A stretch of DNA of 23,598 nt from a virus. Location of the stretch: IMG/VR virus record IMGVR_UViG_3300025809_000126, positions 1-23,598 of that record. One strand, given 5' to 3'. The notes beneath the pieces were generated by a model. The model saw nothing but the letters and a program-made list of their open reading frames with translations. It did no database searches and had not been told where the DNA came from. Positions 1-6,411 of the stretch are shown here, one piece after another (within the stretch, counting starts at the first letter, position 1; the number at the start of each line of letters is the position of its first letter). The translations under genes were made by a program, and so were the position numbers.

Positions 1-52
1 CTAGGCCAGTCGTGTCTGCGCCAATTTTGACTAAAAGTGGTTTAATCGCCAT
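1..52 (-). CDS. Tape measure protein, N-terminal fragment (cut by window edge)
   Basis: Only the first 17 codons are visible, beginning MAIKPLLVKIGADTTGL, and the gene runs off the left edge. The ATG at 52 has a GGAG seven bases upstream and overlaps the end of the tail-chaperone frame by 11 bases. In lambda-like and HK97-like tails the gene after the chaperone pair is the tape measure protein, and its N-terminus often has a 'V.IGADT..L' pattern like this one. The assignment therefore rests mainly on position and weakly on sequence. Confidence 0.65.
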   Translation of the reverse strand, partial: MAIKPLLVKIGADTTGL

Positions 53-290
53 CTGTCGGCTCCAGTAATCTGCTCAAGCGGTCAACCTCACCTTGCGATA
101 AATGCCCCTTGCGGTTTTTCTGCGGCGCGTCTTGGCGGGATAGTGCTTCCGTCAACAGTTCTGAAAACGTCATCTGCCAAAACTCCGAAGGCAAAAGCCC
201 CCATGAACGCGCCGCAAGATACAGACTATTGAAGTCTATGTCTCGATCTTCGCCTTGCCCCGCTTCGTCGTCGTCGGGCGGGGCTTGGAC
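42..290 (-). CDS. Tail assembly chaperone, -1 frame extension (gpT-like; made as a G-T fusion)
   Basis: This 82-codon open stretch has no ATG, GTG or TTG before its conserved core. It lies in the -1 frame relative to the upstream chaperone and is open from the slippery site to the TAA at 42-44. An acidic, proline-rich linker (PPDDDEAGQGEDRD) leads into a core with LYLAARSWGLLPSEFWQMTF. That core matches the small alphaproteobacterial tail-chaperone family (DUF2376/TIGR02216 type, with its 'P..FW.MT..EL' signature, from memory). Ribosomes that slip at 290-299 would make a 186-aa fusion (104 + 82 residues), as lambda makes gpGT, which recruits tail tube subunits onto the tape measure protein. 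The complete stimulatory signal and the lack of a local start codon support frameshifting over independent initiation. Confidence 0.85.
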   Translation of the reverse strand, partial: VQAPPDDDEAGQGEDRDIDFNSLYLAARSWGLLPSEFWQMTFSELLTEALSRQDAPQKNRKGHLSQGEVDRLSRLLEPTDGD

Positions 291-601
291 TTTTTTCCCA
301 AGTCAATCGACGGCAATACCGCCGCGACAAAGGCAAGCTGAAACTCGATCATTTCCTCTGAACCGCCGGTGATGAATGCGTAGCTTTCATCCTCGGATAC
401 CTTGACGCCTGCCTCCGCCATGAAAAGCCGATGCACGTCTGTCAGGTCAATCGGATCGGCACCGCCCTTGATGCAGGCATTTGCCAAGTGAAGAGCATGA
501 ATGCCCTTAGCCTTGATGCGGCGCAGCAACGCCAGTGACGGGGTGATTGTATAATCCTCACCCTGCCACGCTATCGCCAGTTCCCTAAAGACCTCGCTCA
601 T
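236..601 (-). CDS. Tail assembly chaperone (gpG-like)
   Basis: This 121-aa protein sits directly after the major tail protein, where lambda gpG-type chaperones lie, and shares one base with its stop (TGATG). The N-terminal part is a compact helical domain (residues about 1-95). The zero-frame C-terminus turns lysine-rich and ends KRGKAKIET. No strong Shine-Dalgarno is visible, which fits coupled translation. At codons 102-104 (GGA AAA AAG) it carries a double slippery heptamer that moves some ribosomes into the -1 frame. The zero-frame product is probably the abundant free chaperone and the fusion the minor form. Family recognition is by context and size rather than by an unmistakable motif. 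Confidence 0.8.
   Translation of the reverse strand: MSEVFRELAIAWQGEDYTITPSLALLRRIKAKGIHALHLANACIKGGADPIDLTDVHRLFMAEAGVKVSEDESYAFITGGSEEMIEFQLAFVAAVLPSIDLGKKSKPRPTTTKRGKAKIET
257..299 (-). promoter_or_regulatory. Programmed -1 ribosomal frameshift signal
   Basis: On the minus strand GGGAAAAAAG (299 to 290) contains two in-phase slippery heptamers: G GGA AAA (299-293) and A AAA AAG (296-290). Five bases downstream is a perfect 7-bp GC stem, GCCCCGC (284-278) with GCGGGGC (263-257), around a 14-nt loop. This is the canonical layout: slippery site, short spacer, stem-loop. The -1 frame stays open for 82 codons and encodes the second chaperone domain. Confidence 0.9.
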
Positions 602-1002
602 CAGGATGCCGTAATCGCGCCAGAGCTTTCCAGAGAAAGCGTGAACGTAATTGTGTCGGCTTGTTCGCCTGTCGCCTCAAATGAGGTGATAAAGAACGAT
701 CCTGTATAAGTCGCAAAGCTGCCCATATCAATTTCAAAGGCATGAAGCGCGCTATCAGATGTAGCCGCCGCCGCCAATGCAGAGAATGTCGATGCCGTTG
801 CAACGCCCGTGCAGGACAGCGACATGCTCTTGACGCCGATGTCGTCAAGGTAGGTCCGAACGCCCGCATCATCCTTGTCGGTGATGTCGATGGCCTCGTT
901 ATTGAACGTCATACTGTCAGTGCGGGCACCCGCGACTACAACATATGTTGATCCATCCGACGCATATTTGATCCTTAGATCACGTCCTGCTTCTGCTGCC
1001 AT
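601..1002 (-). CDS. Major tail (tube) protein
   Basis: A 133-aa protein of the TP901-1/gene-transfer-agent-like major tail protein type, the subunit that polymerises into the tail tube. The sequence opens with a short beta-rich segment (AAEAGRDLRIKY) and ends with a strand-rich region (DTITFTLSLESSGAITAS), as is usual in this family. It is small, Ser/Thr/Ala-rich and lacks cofactor or catalytic motifs. The start at 1002 has AAGGG seven bases upstream. It is preceded by a 58-base gap holding a promoter-like dyad that is also found before the capsid operon, which fits a protein needed in hundreds of copies. Order with the tail terminator upstream and chaperones downstream supports the call. Confidence 0.82.
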   Translation of the reverse strand: MAAEAGRDLRIKYASDGSTYVVVAGARTDSMTFNNEAIDITDKDDAGVRTYLDDIGVKSMSLSCTGVATASTFSALAAAATSDSALHAFEIDMGSFATYTGSFFITSFEATGEQADTITFTLSLESSGAITAS

Positions 1003-1021
1003 TGTTTTGCCCTTTCATTGG

Positions 1022-1060
1022 CTTTGCAAACTTGTATCACGATTTTGGAAACTTGCAAAG
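1022..1060 (-). promoter_or_regulatory. Leftward promoter-like dyad before the major tail protein gene (copy 1)
   Basis: Minus strand: TTGCAA (1058-1053) as -35, a 16-base spacer, and TACAAG (1036-1031) as -10. It is bounded by the inverted repeat CTTTGCA (1060-1054) and TGCAAAG (1028-1022). The 39-base block closely matches the block at 6153-6192: both share CTTTGCAAGTT, then CAAA, CGTG, ATACAA and TGCAAAG in order. It lies in the only sizeable gap in the tail operon. Confidence 0.65.
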
Positions 1061-1492
1061 CTAGGTTCCATCGTCGTATGTAATCCGAAATGTCATCGGT
1101 CTGTACCGAGTAAATCCGTCTGGGTCCGGTATGTTGCCGGGGCTTTCCTCAAACAGACAATTTACAGTGTTTGATCCGGCAATAACCAAGTCAAACTTGT
1201 GCAAAAGGTCATATACCTGTTGCGCCGTTGCGTTTGCAAGATCAACGGCAGATCGCGTTGCGGTCGGTCGGCAAAAGGTGGTGATCTGGATAAGCTGCTC
1301 GCCGCCGTCACTGGTCTTTGTATCCCATGCGCGCGCGCTCACGTCCTCGATGATGCAATACGGGAACGGCGCTAGGCTTTCAGATCGCGTGTCTTGCGGC
1401 TTGTCGTATCCGATATAGCTGACCAACCCAGATAATGTGGTATCACCTGCCAGCCGCGCCCTAACGGCCTGCGCTACGCCTGCAAAGTTCAT
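1061..1492 (-). CDS. Tail terminator / tail completion protein (DUF3168, gp17-like)
   Basis: 143 aa when started at 1492 (MNFAGVAQAV). This ATG overlaps the stop of the preceding gene by four bases (ATGA) and has GGAGGG eight bases upstream; longer in-frame starts run into the neighbouring gene. Hallmarks of DUF3168 tail terminators are visible: an N-terminal helix with 'V.ARL..D..L..LV', an early 'PFPYCIIEDVSA' strand, a middle 'GEQLIQITTFC' strand followed by a helix that ends 'VYDLLH', and a C-terminal 'RYRPMTFRITYDD' strand. Such proteins cap the growing tail and form the interface to the head connector. The position between the HK97-gp10-like gene and the major tail gene is canonical. 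Confidence 0.82.
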   Translation of the reverse strand: MNFAGVAQAVRARLAGDTTLSGLVSYIGYDKPQDTRSESLAPFPYCIIEDVSARAWDTKTSDGGEQLIQITTFCRPTATRSAVDLANATAQQVYDLLHKFDLVIAGSNTVNCLFEESPGNIPDPDGFTRYRPMTFRITYDDGT

Positions 1493-1926
1493 CGCGTGGC
1501 CCTCCGAATAATATCTTCCAGCTTGCCGATATAGACGGGCCGCATCCGCTCCACCGCTGGCCTGAAGAATGGACGCGATGCCATGCGGCTTGTGCCGTAT
1601 TCCAGCCACGGCGCATAAATCAATTCGCTGCCAACGGTCGCGGTCAGATCGCCAATGCGGTCAAAGGTGATGCTATTGGCAAGCCGTCCTGTGTCTGTCA
1701 TGGGCGGCTGTCCGGGCGCGGATGCAGTGTGCGTGCGCGTTGGATTGCTTTTTCTGTACGTCTGCCCCGACGCTGGCCCGCTTTGAATGCTTTTAACAAT
1801 ATCGGCACGCATTTCGACGGCTGTTGCCAGAACCGTTTTGCCAGCCTCTTCTCGCAAATCGTCAGATAGCCGCCGCAATTCGCGCTGTAGCTGTTCCGAA
1901 CCCTCAAGGCGAATTGTGACGGTCAT
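1489..1926 (-). CDS. HK97-gp10-like head-tail joining / minor tail protein
   Basis: A 145-aa protein with the usual HK97-gp10 layout. An N-terminal strand (TVTIRLEGSEQLQ) leads to a long amphipathic helix with 'L...L.EEAGKTVLATAVEMRADI'. A 'PGQPPMTDTGRLANSI' segment follows, then a 'YAPWLEYGTSRMASRPFFRPAVE' segment. The last two blocks are diagnostic for this family. The protein acts at the head-tail interface in HK97-like siphoviruses. It overlaps the preceding head-closure gene and the following tail-terminator gene by ATGA junctions, so all three should be translated in step. Confidence 0.88.
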   Translation of the reverse strand: MTVTIRLEGSEQLQRELRRLSDDLREEAGKTVLATAVEMRADIVKSIQSGPASGQTYRKSNPTRTHTASAPGQPPMTDTGRLANSITFDRIGDLTATVGSELIYAPWLEYGTSRMASRPFFRPAVERMRPVYIGKLEDIIRRATR

Positions 1927-2279
1927 GTCGCATCGCCCATGTTTACGTCGATCTCAAGCCATCGGTCATCCATATCAACATTCGCAATGAAACGGATGTT
2001 GCACGGCCTGCCCCGTACCAAAACGCGGTCCTTTTCGGTGATCGCTTCATTGTACCGGGTCACGATGCGATAGTTTGCTGTCGCCTCGGTGCGCTCAGAT
2101 GCCCAACGCTCTCGCCCCGACATGGGTTTAACCATCGCCCGCGTCGGAGCATCTGCAATTGTGGCCCAGCCTTGAATGCGCGCGCCGTAATCGTCAGCCG
2201 TGTTCGTCACGCGCTCGAACGTCACAGGCTCACGCAGGTCGCGTGCGCTATACTTGGAGGGCTTGCAACAGTTCACCAT
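1923..2279 (-). CDS. Head closure / head-tail adaptor (SPP1 gp16-like)
   Basis: 118 aa from the ATG at 2279 (MVNCCKPSKYSARDLREPV). An earlier in-frame ATG would run far into the connector gene. Recognisable features are 'LREPVTFERVTNTADDYGARIQGWATIADAPTRAMV', then 'YRIVTRYNEAITEKDRVLVRGRPCNIRFIANVD', the beta-barrel pattern of SPP1 gp16/HK97 gp7-type head closure proteins. These proteins plug the connector after packaging and receive the tail. There is no strong Shine-Dalgarno; the 7-base overlap with the upstream connector gene suggests coupled initiation. Two adjacent cysteines near the N-terminus are unusual for the family. Confidence 0.8.
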   Translation of the reverse strand: MVNCCKPSKYSARDLREPVTFERVTNTADDYGARIQGWATIADAPTRAMVKPMSGRERWASERTEATANYRIVTRYNEAITEKDRVLVRGRPCNIRFIANVDMDDRWLEIDVNMGDAT

Positions 2280-2911
2280 GCGAGTTCGTCCGCGCGTCGG
2301 TAGGGTGCGAGCAACGCCTTGGCTTGATCGGTCATGCCAGCGCAACCCTCATACATGCTGGTCACATACATGCGGATCGCCTCAAGGATCGGCGTCGGGA
2401 TGCTGCCAGAACCGTAGCCAGCAACGTATGTCACCTGCACCGCGTCCTGCGCCCGCAGATCGCTGGGCCAAGTTTCCCCTTCGTCAAGATAGATACGCCC
2501 GCTGGTAAGGTCCACCTGATACCGGTTTGCGTCGTAAGTGCTGGCGTTGTTGCCTCGGTCATAGGTCACGATGCTGGTGACGGACTGCAATGGGGGGAAA
2601 GGCAGATCCAGCGTCTCGCCGCCACCCAGAATGTAAGGCCGCGATGCCGTATGCACGCCCGGCCCTAATGCCAGAAGGTTTTCATCGCCGTGGCCATCGG
2701 TAAAGCCGTCTGCCTTGAATACGAATGTCTCGGTCAGGATCGCCTGCCGCAGGTATTGCTTTACCGCCTCAGTGGCCGTGGCGATGTATGCCGTGATAAT
2801 GTCGTCATCGACAGAACCGTCAACGCGCAAAAACAATTTCATGTCTGCCAGTGATACGGCTGGGCTGTCCGCCGATGCCGATACGAAAACGGATTTTCGG
2901 TTGTATCTCAT
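2273..2911 (-). CDS. Head-tail connector (gp6-like; phiE125 gp8 type)
   Basis: 212 aa. The N-terminal helical part has the typical connector start: 'VSLADMKLFLRVDGSVDDDIITAYI' followed by 'ATEAVKQYLRQA' (residues about 19-57). The middle contains 'LPFPPLQSVTSIVTYD' and a loop with 'YQVDLTSGRIYLDEG'. The C-terminal part has 'VQVTYVAGYG' and 'IPTPILEAIRMYVTSMYE'. These are standard landmarks of the gp6-like family, which forms the ring below the portal. The ATG at 2911 overlaps the stop of the 65-aa gene (ATGA), with GGAG six bases upstream. The portal and this connector are separated here by the capsid block, as in HK97. Confidence 0.87.
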   Translation of the reverse strand: MRYNRKSVFVSASADSPAVSLADMKLFLRVDGSVDDDIITAYIATATEAVKQYLRQAILTETFVFKADGFTDGHGDENLLALGPGVHTASRPYILGGGETLDLPFPPLQSVTSIVTYDRGNNASTYDANRYQVDLTSGRIYLDEGETWPSDLRAQDAVQVTYVAGYGSGSIPTPILEAIRMYVTSMYEGCAGMTDQAKALLAPYRRADELAW

Positions 2912-3105
2912 TTCCGGCTCCGCTTTCGCGTTTTATTTTCAGGCGCGGCCTGCATGGCCTTGGTGACTATTTCACAAGCGCCTTGTCCAATAAGTAGCGC
3001 CAGCGTGGCGTCATCCACATCGCGCTCCGAACCGGCTTGCCACGTTTGCACGTTAATTCCGTCCAGTGAGATAGGAAAGTTCCGCAGAATTTTAACTTTG
3101 TTCAT
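2908..3105 (-). CDS. Small basic structural-region protein, unknown
   Basis: A 65-aa protein with ATGA overlaps at both ends. The N-terminal half looks like a small beta/helix domain: VKILRNFPISLDGINVQTW, then 'ERDVDDATLALLIGQGACEIV', a short 'D..TA..LI..GACE' helix often seen in tiny proteins next to gp6-like connectors. The C-terminus is strongly basic (KTRKRSRK). From family context it may be a minor head or connector accessory factor, but no function can be assigned from sequence alone. The tight overlaps and a plausible GAGGA upstream make it a real gene. Confidence 0.7.
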   Translation of the reverse strand: MNKVKILRNFPISLDGINVQTWQAGSERDVDDATLALLIGQGACEIVTKAMQAAPENKTRKRSRK

Positions 3106-3677
3106 GGGCTGTGCGTCCTCTGCAACATGATTGCTTTATTCCATATCAACACATCTTCTGAACACATGACGAAGAACCGCGCGCCATATCTCGCAAATTG
3201 ATCTGTGACAAATAGCGTTCCGTTGAAAAATATAAAATCAGTAACACCGTTGCCTTTTGTCAATGCGCGCCTGTCACGAGCAATCATAGTGGTGTAATCA
3301 TCGCCAATACCCACGTCGATCTCAGCAAATGCGTTGGTGCTGCTGGATTTGCTGATTTGAAACGTGATGTTGATATTATATGTTTCGCCAGCGGCGAATG
3401 GTTGCAACGTGCTGCCTCCAAATACATCAAGGCCAATACCACGGCGAAATGCGGTTGTGCTATCGCTTGCCTGCCCGTCAACAGTGAAGTGTGTGAGCGT
3501 GTCGGCTGTGATGGATTGCTTATTGTCCACGGTGTGCGTGGCGTCATTCAGATATAGCCATCCACCGTTGTACGGCGCCCGGCGCTCTTTGCCATCATCC
3601 GTGCGAATAAGCATGTCGGCTGCGCGCTTGTTGTCCTCAGTGGCGTCCACCAATTCGGACCAGTTGATATTAGTCAT
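3102..3677 (-). CDS. Putative virion protein, beta-rich, unknown
   Basis: 191 aa, not recognised. The start at 3677 has AGGGG seven bases upstream and follows a 51-base gap with a hairpin. The sequence alternates short hydrophobic strands with polar loops (GGWLYLNDATHTVDNKQSI, TYNINITFQISKSSS, DFIFFNGTLFVTDQFA) and has no membrane segment, signal peptide or catalytic motif. This pattern suggests a beta-sandwich or jelly-roll fold, as in capsid decoration, head fibre or spike proteins. Its place between the decoration-like protein and the connector genes supports a virion role, but that is inference. It overlaps the next gene by ATGA. Confidence 0.6.
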   Translation of the reverse strand: MTNINWSELVDATEDNKRAADMLIRTDDGKERRAPYNGGWLYLNDATHTVDNKQSITADTLTHFTVDGQASDSTTAFRRGIGLDVFGGSTLQPFAAGETYNINITFQISKSSSTNAFAEIDVGIGDDYTTMIARDRRALTKGNGVTDFIFFNGTLFVTDQFARYGARFFVMCSEDVLIWNKAIMLQRTHSP

Positions 3678-3691
3678 TGGATACCCCTGCG

Positions 3692-3727
3692 CTTAGTGAC
3701 GGGCCACCGTAGCGGCCCGCTGCTAAG
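3692..3727 (-). other. Two-tier hairpin between decoration-like gene and 191-aa gene
   Basis: CTTAG (3692-3696), a 3-base internal loop, CGGGCC (3700-3705), an 8-base loop, GGCCCG (3714-3719), 3 bases, then CTAAG (3723-3727). It fills most of a 51-base gap. No U-tract follows on either strand, so it is not a classic terminator. It may be an mRNA-stabilising or attenuating structure that lowers expression after the highly expressed capsid genes. Confidence 0.55.
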
Positions 3728-3728
3728 A

Positions 3729-4178
3729 TCAGGTTGCCGCAGTACCGGCGTCAATTGTGGCCGTAGCCATAACCGCGCCTTTGTCCTTGCGAGCATGAAC
3801 GGCTACAACGGCGTTTGTGCCGGTTGTGCCGGTTGCCACGATCCGCACATAACGCTTGCCGCCAACGTAGCCAATAGAACCTACCAGCGTATCGTCGGCG
3901 TCGTCGCTTGTGACAGTCAGCGCGCTTTCAAGTCCAACCAGATCAGCGTCCACAACTGCCGTTGCATCAGCCGCCGCAGTTGTATCGCTTTCCTGAACCT
4001 CAAAAGCAAAGCCAGATGCAGTTCCAGCATCTGTAACCGTACCAGTGGAGACTGTGAATGTCAGGGCCTCCCAGCCTTGCATATCAATCCAATCGCCCGC
4101 CGATGGCGTAACGCCCGACAGTGTAGCGGATAAGCCTAAGCCAAATTCCGCGTTGTTTCGCATATCAAACTGAGCCAT
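3729..4178 (-). CDS. Putative capsid decoration protein
   Basis: 149 aa, starting at 4178 in a TAATG overlap with the capsid gene stop and preceded by AAAGGTGG. Ala/Thr/Gly/Val-rich and beta-prone: 'WIDMQGWEALTFTVSTGTVTD' followed by 'FAFEVQESDTTAAADATAVVDADLVG' and 'GYVGGKRYVRIVATGTTGTNAVV'. The pattern of a 'VQESD' strand followed by a 'GYVG.KRYVR' strand is common in a phage family encoded next to HK97-type capsids and usually annotated as hypothetical or decoration-like. Direct coupling to the capsid gene suggests near-stoichiometric production, consistent with decoration. The function is inferred from position and composition. Confidence 0.6.
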   Translation of the reverse strand: MAQFDMRNNAEFGLGLSATLSGVTPSAGDWIDMQGWEALTFTVSTGTVTDAGTASGFAFEVQESDTTAAADATAVVDADLVGLESALTVTSDDADDTLVGSIGYVGGKRYVRIVATGTTGTNAVVAVHARKDKGAVMATATIDAGTAAT

Positions 4179-5404
4179 TATGCTGCCACCTTTCCGATAA
4201 CTGCCGCGTCAAAGGACGTAACATCGCCGCCAACGCGCTGGGTTGTGTAGTAGGTCACGAAGCCTTTGTTGGTGAATGGGTCACGCAACACTTGCAATCC
4301 AACGCGATCCACGACCGTGTAGAAGGACGCAAAGTCAGCGTAGACAATGCTCAGAGCGTTTGCCGCAACTGCTGGCATATCGTCCATGAACACAACTGAC
4401 TTGCCCAAAAGCTGGATTGTCGCCTGACCGTCACGCAAAAGAACCGGGCTGAAGAAGTAATTGTCATTGCCCTTCAACTTGAGCGCCGCGCCAAAAGTGG
4501 TGCGTTTCATACCCCAGATTGCGCCTGCCTGATAATCTTCTTTAAGTGCGTTCTGCACCTCGATCAGACCATCTGCATTCATCGCCGCCGCAGACCCCAT
4601 GTTCACTTGATGCAGTGCGTTGCGTTCATAGGTTCCACCGGTCGATTGTGCCGCGTATGTCAGGAACCCACGCGGCTTGCCAACGCCATCGCCAGAGACG
4701 AATGCGGTGTTTTGCGTGCGTGAAAACTTGTCTGCGACCTTGCGGGAAAGCCATGCCTCAACGTCAAGATAGCTGTCCTCAATCATTTCGGTGGTCATGC
4801 GAGGGTCGGATTCGATCTTGTGCGCGGTGATAACCTTCTGAGCAAGCTGAGGCGTGTCAGTCTGGCCACTGGATGCACCTTCACCAACCCAGCGAGCGGT
4901 GGCTTCCTGATCGTCGATCAGAATGTCGATGCTTTTTGCGCCAGTGCGCTCCACGTTGGCAACTTGGCGAACGGGAGACGTTTCAAATACGCGGTCAATT
5001 ACCATAGTTGAAAGCTCTGGGCGAACCAGATAACCGCCATCTGGGTTCACGTCTGTTGACATGCCCTTGATCTCGATGCCCTCGGAACCGGCTTTGAAGC
5101 CTTCCGGCAAAGTGCCGTTTGACATGTATTGCTTAAACGCATCTCGGTGCTTTTGCTCAAGATCAGCGTCCATGCCTTTGCTTTCGCCGCCGTTTGGTCG
5201 GTTCATCGCGGCTTCAAGTTTGGCTTGCTTGGTGTTCAAGGCTTCCACGTTTTTCGTGATTTCCTCAACCATGCGGTTGTGCTTTTCTTCTGTGATGACG
5301 TCCTTTGGCGCGGATGCTTTCAAGGCGTCCACTTCGGAACGAAGTTCAACAAGGGTCGGGTTGATTTTTTCAACAAGCCCTTTGATTTCTGTCAGGTCGG
5401 TCAT
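4178..5404 (-). CDS. Major capsid protein (HK97 fold)
   Basis: 408 aa. The first roughly 75 residues are a charged heptad-rich segment (VEELRSEVDALK-like) typical of the HK97 delta domain, which serves as internal scaffold and is removed by the prohead protease. The rest has HK97 capsid landmarks: 'GGYLVRPELSTMVIDRVFETSPVRQVANV', the E-loop region 'RWVGEGASSGQTDTP', the spine-helix segment with 'DSYLDVEAWLSRKVADKFSRTQNTAFVSGDGVGKPRGFL', and a C-terminal P-domain ending 'VTYYTTQRVGGDVTSFDAAVIGKVAA'. The start lies immediately after the protease stop with GGAGG eight bases upstream. A promoter-like dyad precedes the protease-capsid pair. Confidence 0.95.
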   Translation of the reverse strand: MTDLTEIKGLVEKINPTLVELRSEVDALKASAPKDVITEEKHNRMVEEITKNVEALNTKQAKLEAAMNRPNGGESKGMDADLEQKHRDAFKQYMSNGTLPEGFKAGSEGIEIKGMSTDVNPDGGYLVRPELSTMVIDRVFETSPVRQVANVERTGAKSIDILIDDQEATARWVGEGASSGQTDTPQLAQKVITAHKIESDPRMTTEMIEDSYLDVEAWLSRKVADKFSRTQNTAFVSGDGVGKPRGFLTYAAQSTGGTYERNALHQVNMGSAAAMNADGLIEVQNALKEDYQAGAIWGMKRTTFGAALKLKGNDNYFFSPVLLRDGQATIQLLGKSVVFMDDMPAVAANALSIVYADFASFYTVVDRVGLQVLRDPFTNKGFVTYYTTQRVGGDVTSFDAAVIGKVAA

Positions 5405-6112
5405 TTAATGAGCCTCCATATTTGACAAGGTTTCAGTCAAAAGTGCTTTGAGTTCGTCAACGTCTCGCTGAACATTCTCGGGATCGGTCGCGTTGTCTGC
5501 GTCTCGCAGAACATCAGACCGTGCCTTCCATGCGCCACCCGCCATAGCTTTCGCCATGCGGTTTGAGTGGCCCATATCCTTAAACGCGCGCTCGATGTGG
5601 CGCTGCGTAATATCCTCGGCTTTCATCGCGTAGATGCCAGCCATTTCGTTCATAGGGAATGTGACAATGCTGGTTTCCCAGAGGTCCAGCTTGGTAAGCC
5701 TACGAATGTCTTTTTCGGTGTCCATCTCGTACTCTTGAGTGCGATATCCGATGCTGAGACCTTCGATGCCGCCCATCTCGACCAAGTCGGCGATTTCGCC
5801 CGCTTTACCGCGTCGGCTTACTCGGCCCTTGATAAATAGGCCGTTTTCATCTTCACCCATTTCATCCCAAGCGCCGATTGGCTGAGATGGATCGTGGTTC
5901 CAAAGCATTTTAGGTTTGCGACCGCTGGCAATGCACGCCTTGAATGCGCCGGGCATGACAACATCATTGCCTTTGTCAATGTTGCCAAAGACAGAGCCAT
6001 AGCCAGAAATTGTGAGGTAATCGTCGTTTTTGCCCTCAACTTTAAGTTCAAGGGTCGCCATCTTTATTTCAAGCGGTTCGCCGCCATCTTTGCGTGCGAT
6101 GAATTGCAGCAT
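5405..6112 (-). CDS. Prohead protease (HK97 family, peptidase U35)
   Basis: 235 aa. The family core starts at about residue 22 with 'LELKVEG...YLTISGYGSVFGNIDKGNDVVMPGAF'. The catalytic His is in 'LWNHDPSQPIG' (H73) and the catalytic Ser in 'IEGLSIGY' (S120), with the expected 'LWETSIVTFPMN' block after them. This serine protease cleaves the capsid delta domain and itself during head maturation. The C-terminal 50 residues are charged, helical and probably self-removed. The ATG at 6112 is used here; Met18 would also leave the whole catalytic core intact, so the exact start is uncertain. The stop abuts the capsid gene start. Confidence 0.93.
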   Translation of the reverse strand: MLQFIARKDGGEPLEIKMATLELKVEGKNDDYLTISGYGSVFGNIDKGNDVVMPGAFKACIASGRKPKMLWNHDPSQPIGAWDEMGEDENGLFIKGRVSRRGKAGEIADLVEMGGIEGLSIGYRTQEYEMDTEKDIRRLTKLDLWETSIVTFPMNEMAGIYAMKAEDITQRHIERAFKDMGHSNRMAKAMAGGAWKARSDVLRDADNATDPENVQRDVDELKALLTETLSNMEAH

Positions 6113-6152
6113 TTAATGATCCATCTATGGGCCTCGGGCGTCTCACGACGGC

Positions 6153-6192
6153 CTTTGCAGATTGTATAACACGTATTTGCTAACTTGCAAAG
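6153..6192 (-). promoter_or_regulatory. Leftward promoter-like dyad before the protease-capsid operon (copy 2)
   Basis: Minus strand: TTGCAA (6190-6185) as -35, an 18-base spacer, and TACAAT (6166-6161) as -10, five of six consensus bases. It is bounded by the inverted repeat CTTTGCA (6192-6186) and TGCAAAG (6159-6153). It lies just after the cassette terminator at 6208-6232, so the capsid operon needs its own start. It shares CTTTGCAAGTT, CAAA, CGTG, ATACAA and TGCAAAG in order with the element at 1022-1060. Confidence 0.7.
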
Positions 6193-6207
6193 AGTTGGGA
6201 TTAGCAC

Positions 6208-6232
6208 AAAAAAAGACCGCCCGAAGGCGGCC
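6208..6232 (-). terminator. Rho-independent terminator ending the two-gene cassette
   Basis: Minus-strand RNA: a 7-bp stem GGCCGCC/GGCGGUC with one G-U pair, closed by a C(UUCG)G tetraloop and followed at once by seven U (6214-6208). This is a textbook intrinsic terminator. It would stop leftward transcription about 27 bases after the 50-aa gene and before the capsid promoter. Confidence 0.92.
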
Positions 6233-6258
6233 TAGTAGGGGAGGTAATCAAGATGCTC

Positions 6259-6411
6259 TTACGGTTTAATGTGTTTTCGAAGAACACTCAAGACAAAAAG
6301 GCTTTCAGAGATTGCAACGTTTGTTTCGGCTTCAAACTCTGCTATAGCGACCTTCAACGCGGCCTCCTCATCGGCGTTTAAAGCGATGCGGATATATTTA
6401 CGCTTGGTCAT
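6259..6411 (-). CDS. Ribbon-helix-helix-like small DNA-binding protein (50 aa)
   Basis: The ATG at 6411 shares an ATGA overlap with the stop of the 138-aa gene, and the frame ends at TAA 6259-6261. The protein begins MTKRKYIRIALNADEEAALK and ends LSVLRKHIKP. It looks like a minimal ribbon-helix-helix (Arc/MetJ/CopG-like) protein: a short basic N-terminal strand (KYIRIAL), an acidic helix (NADEEAALKVAIAEFEAE), a turn around TNVA, and a second helix (ISESLFVLSVLRKHI). Such proteins are dimeric repressors, often autoregulating their operon or acting as antitoxins or anti-CRISPR-associated regulators. The gene sits second in a two-gene cassette closed by a strong terminator. The fold is inferred by eye. 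Confidence 0.72.
   Translation of the reverse strand: MTKRKYIRIALNADEEAALKVAIAEFEAETNVAISESLFVLSVLRKHIKP

Noticed and set aside
88-204. A 38-codon minus-strand ORF starting with ATG inside the second tail-chaperone frame
   Set aside because: It lies in a different frame from the conserved 'FWQMTF' core and has no recognisable content. The -1 frame explains the same bases.
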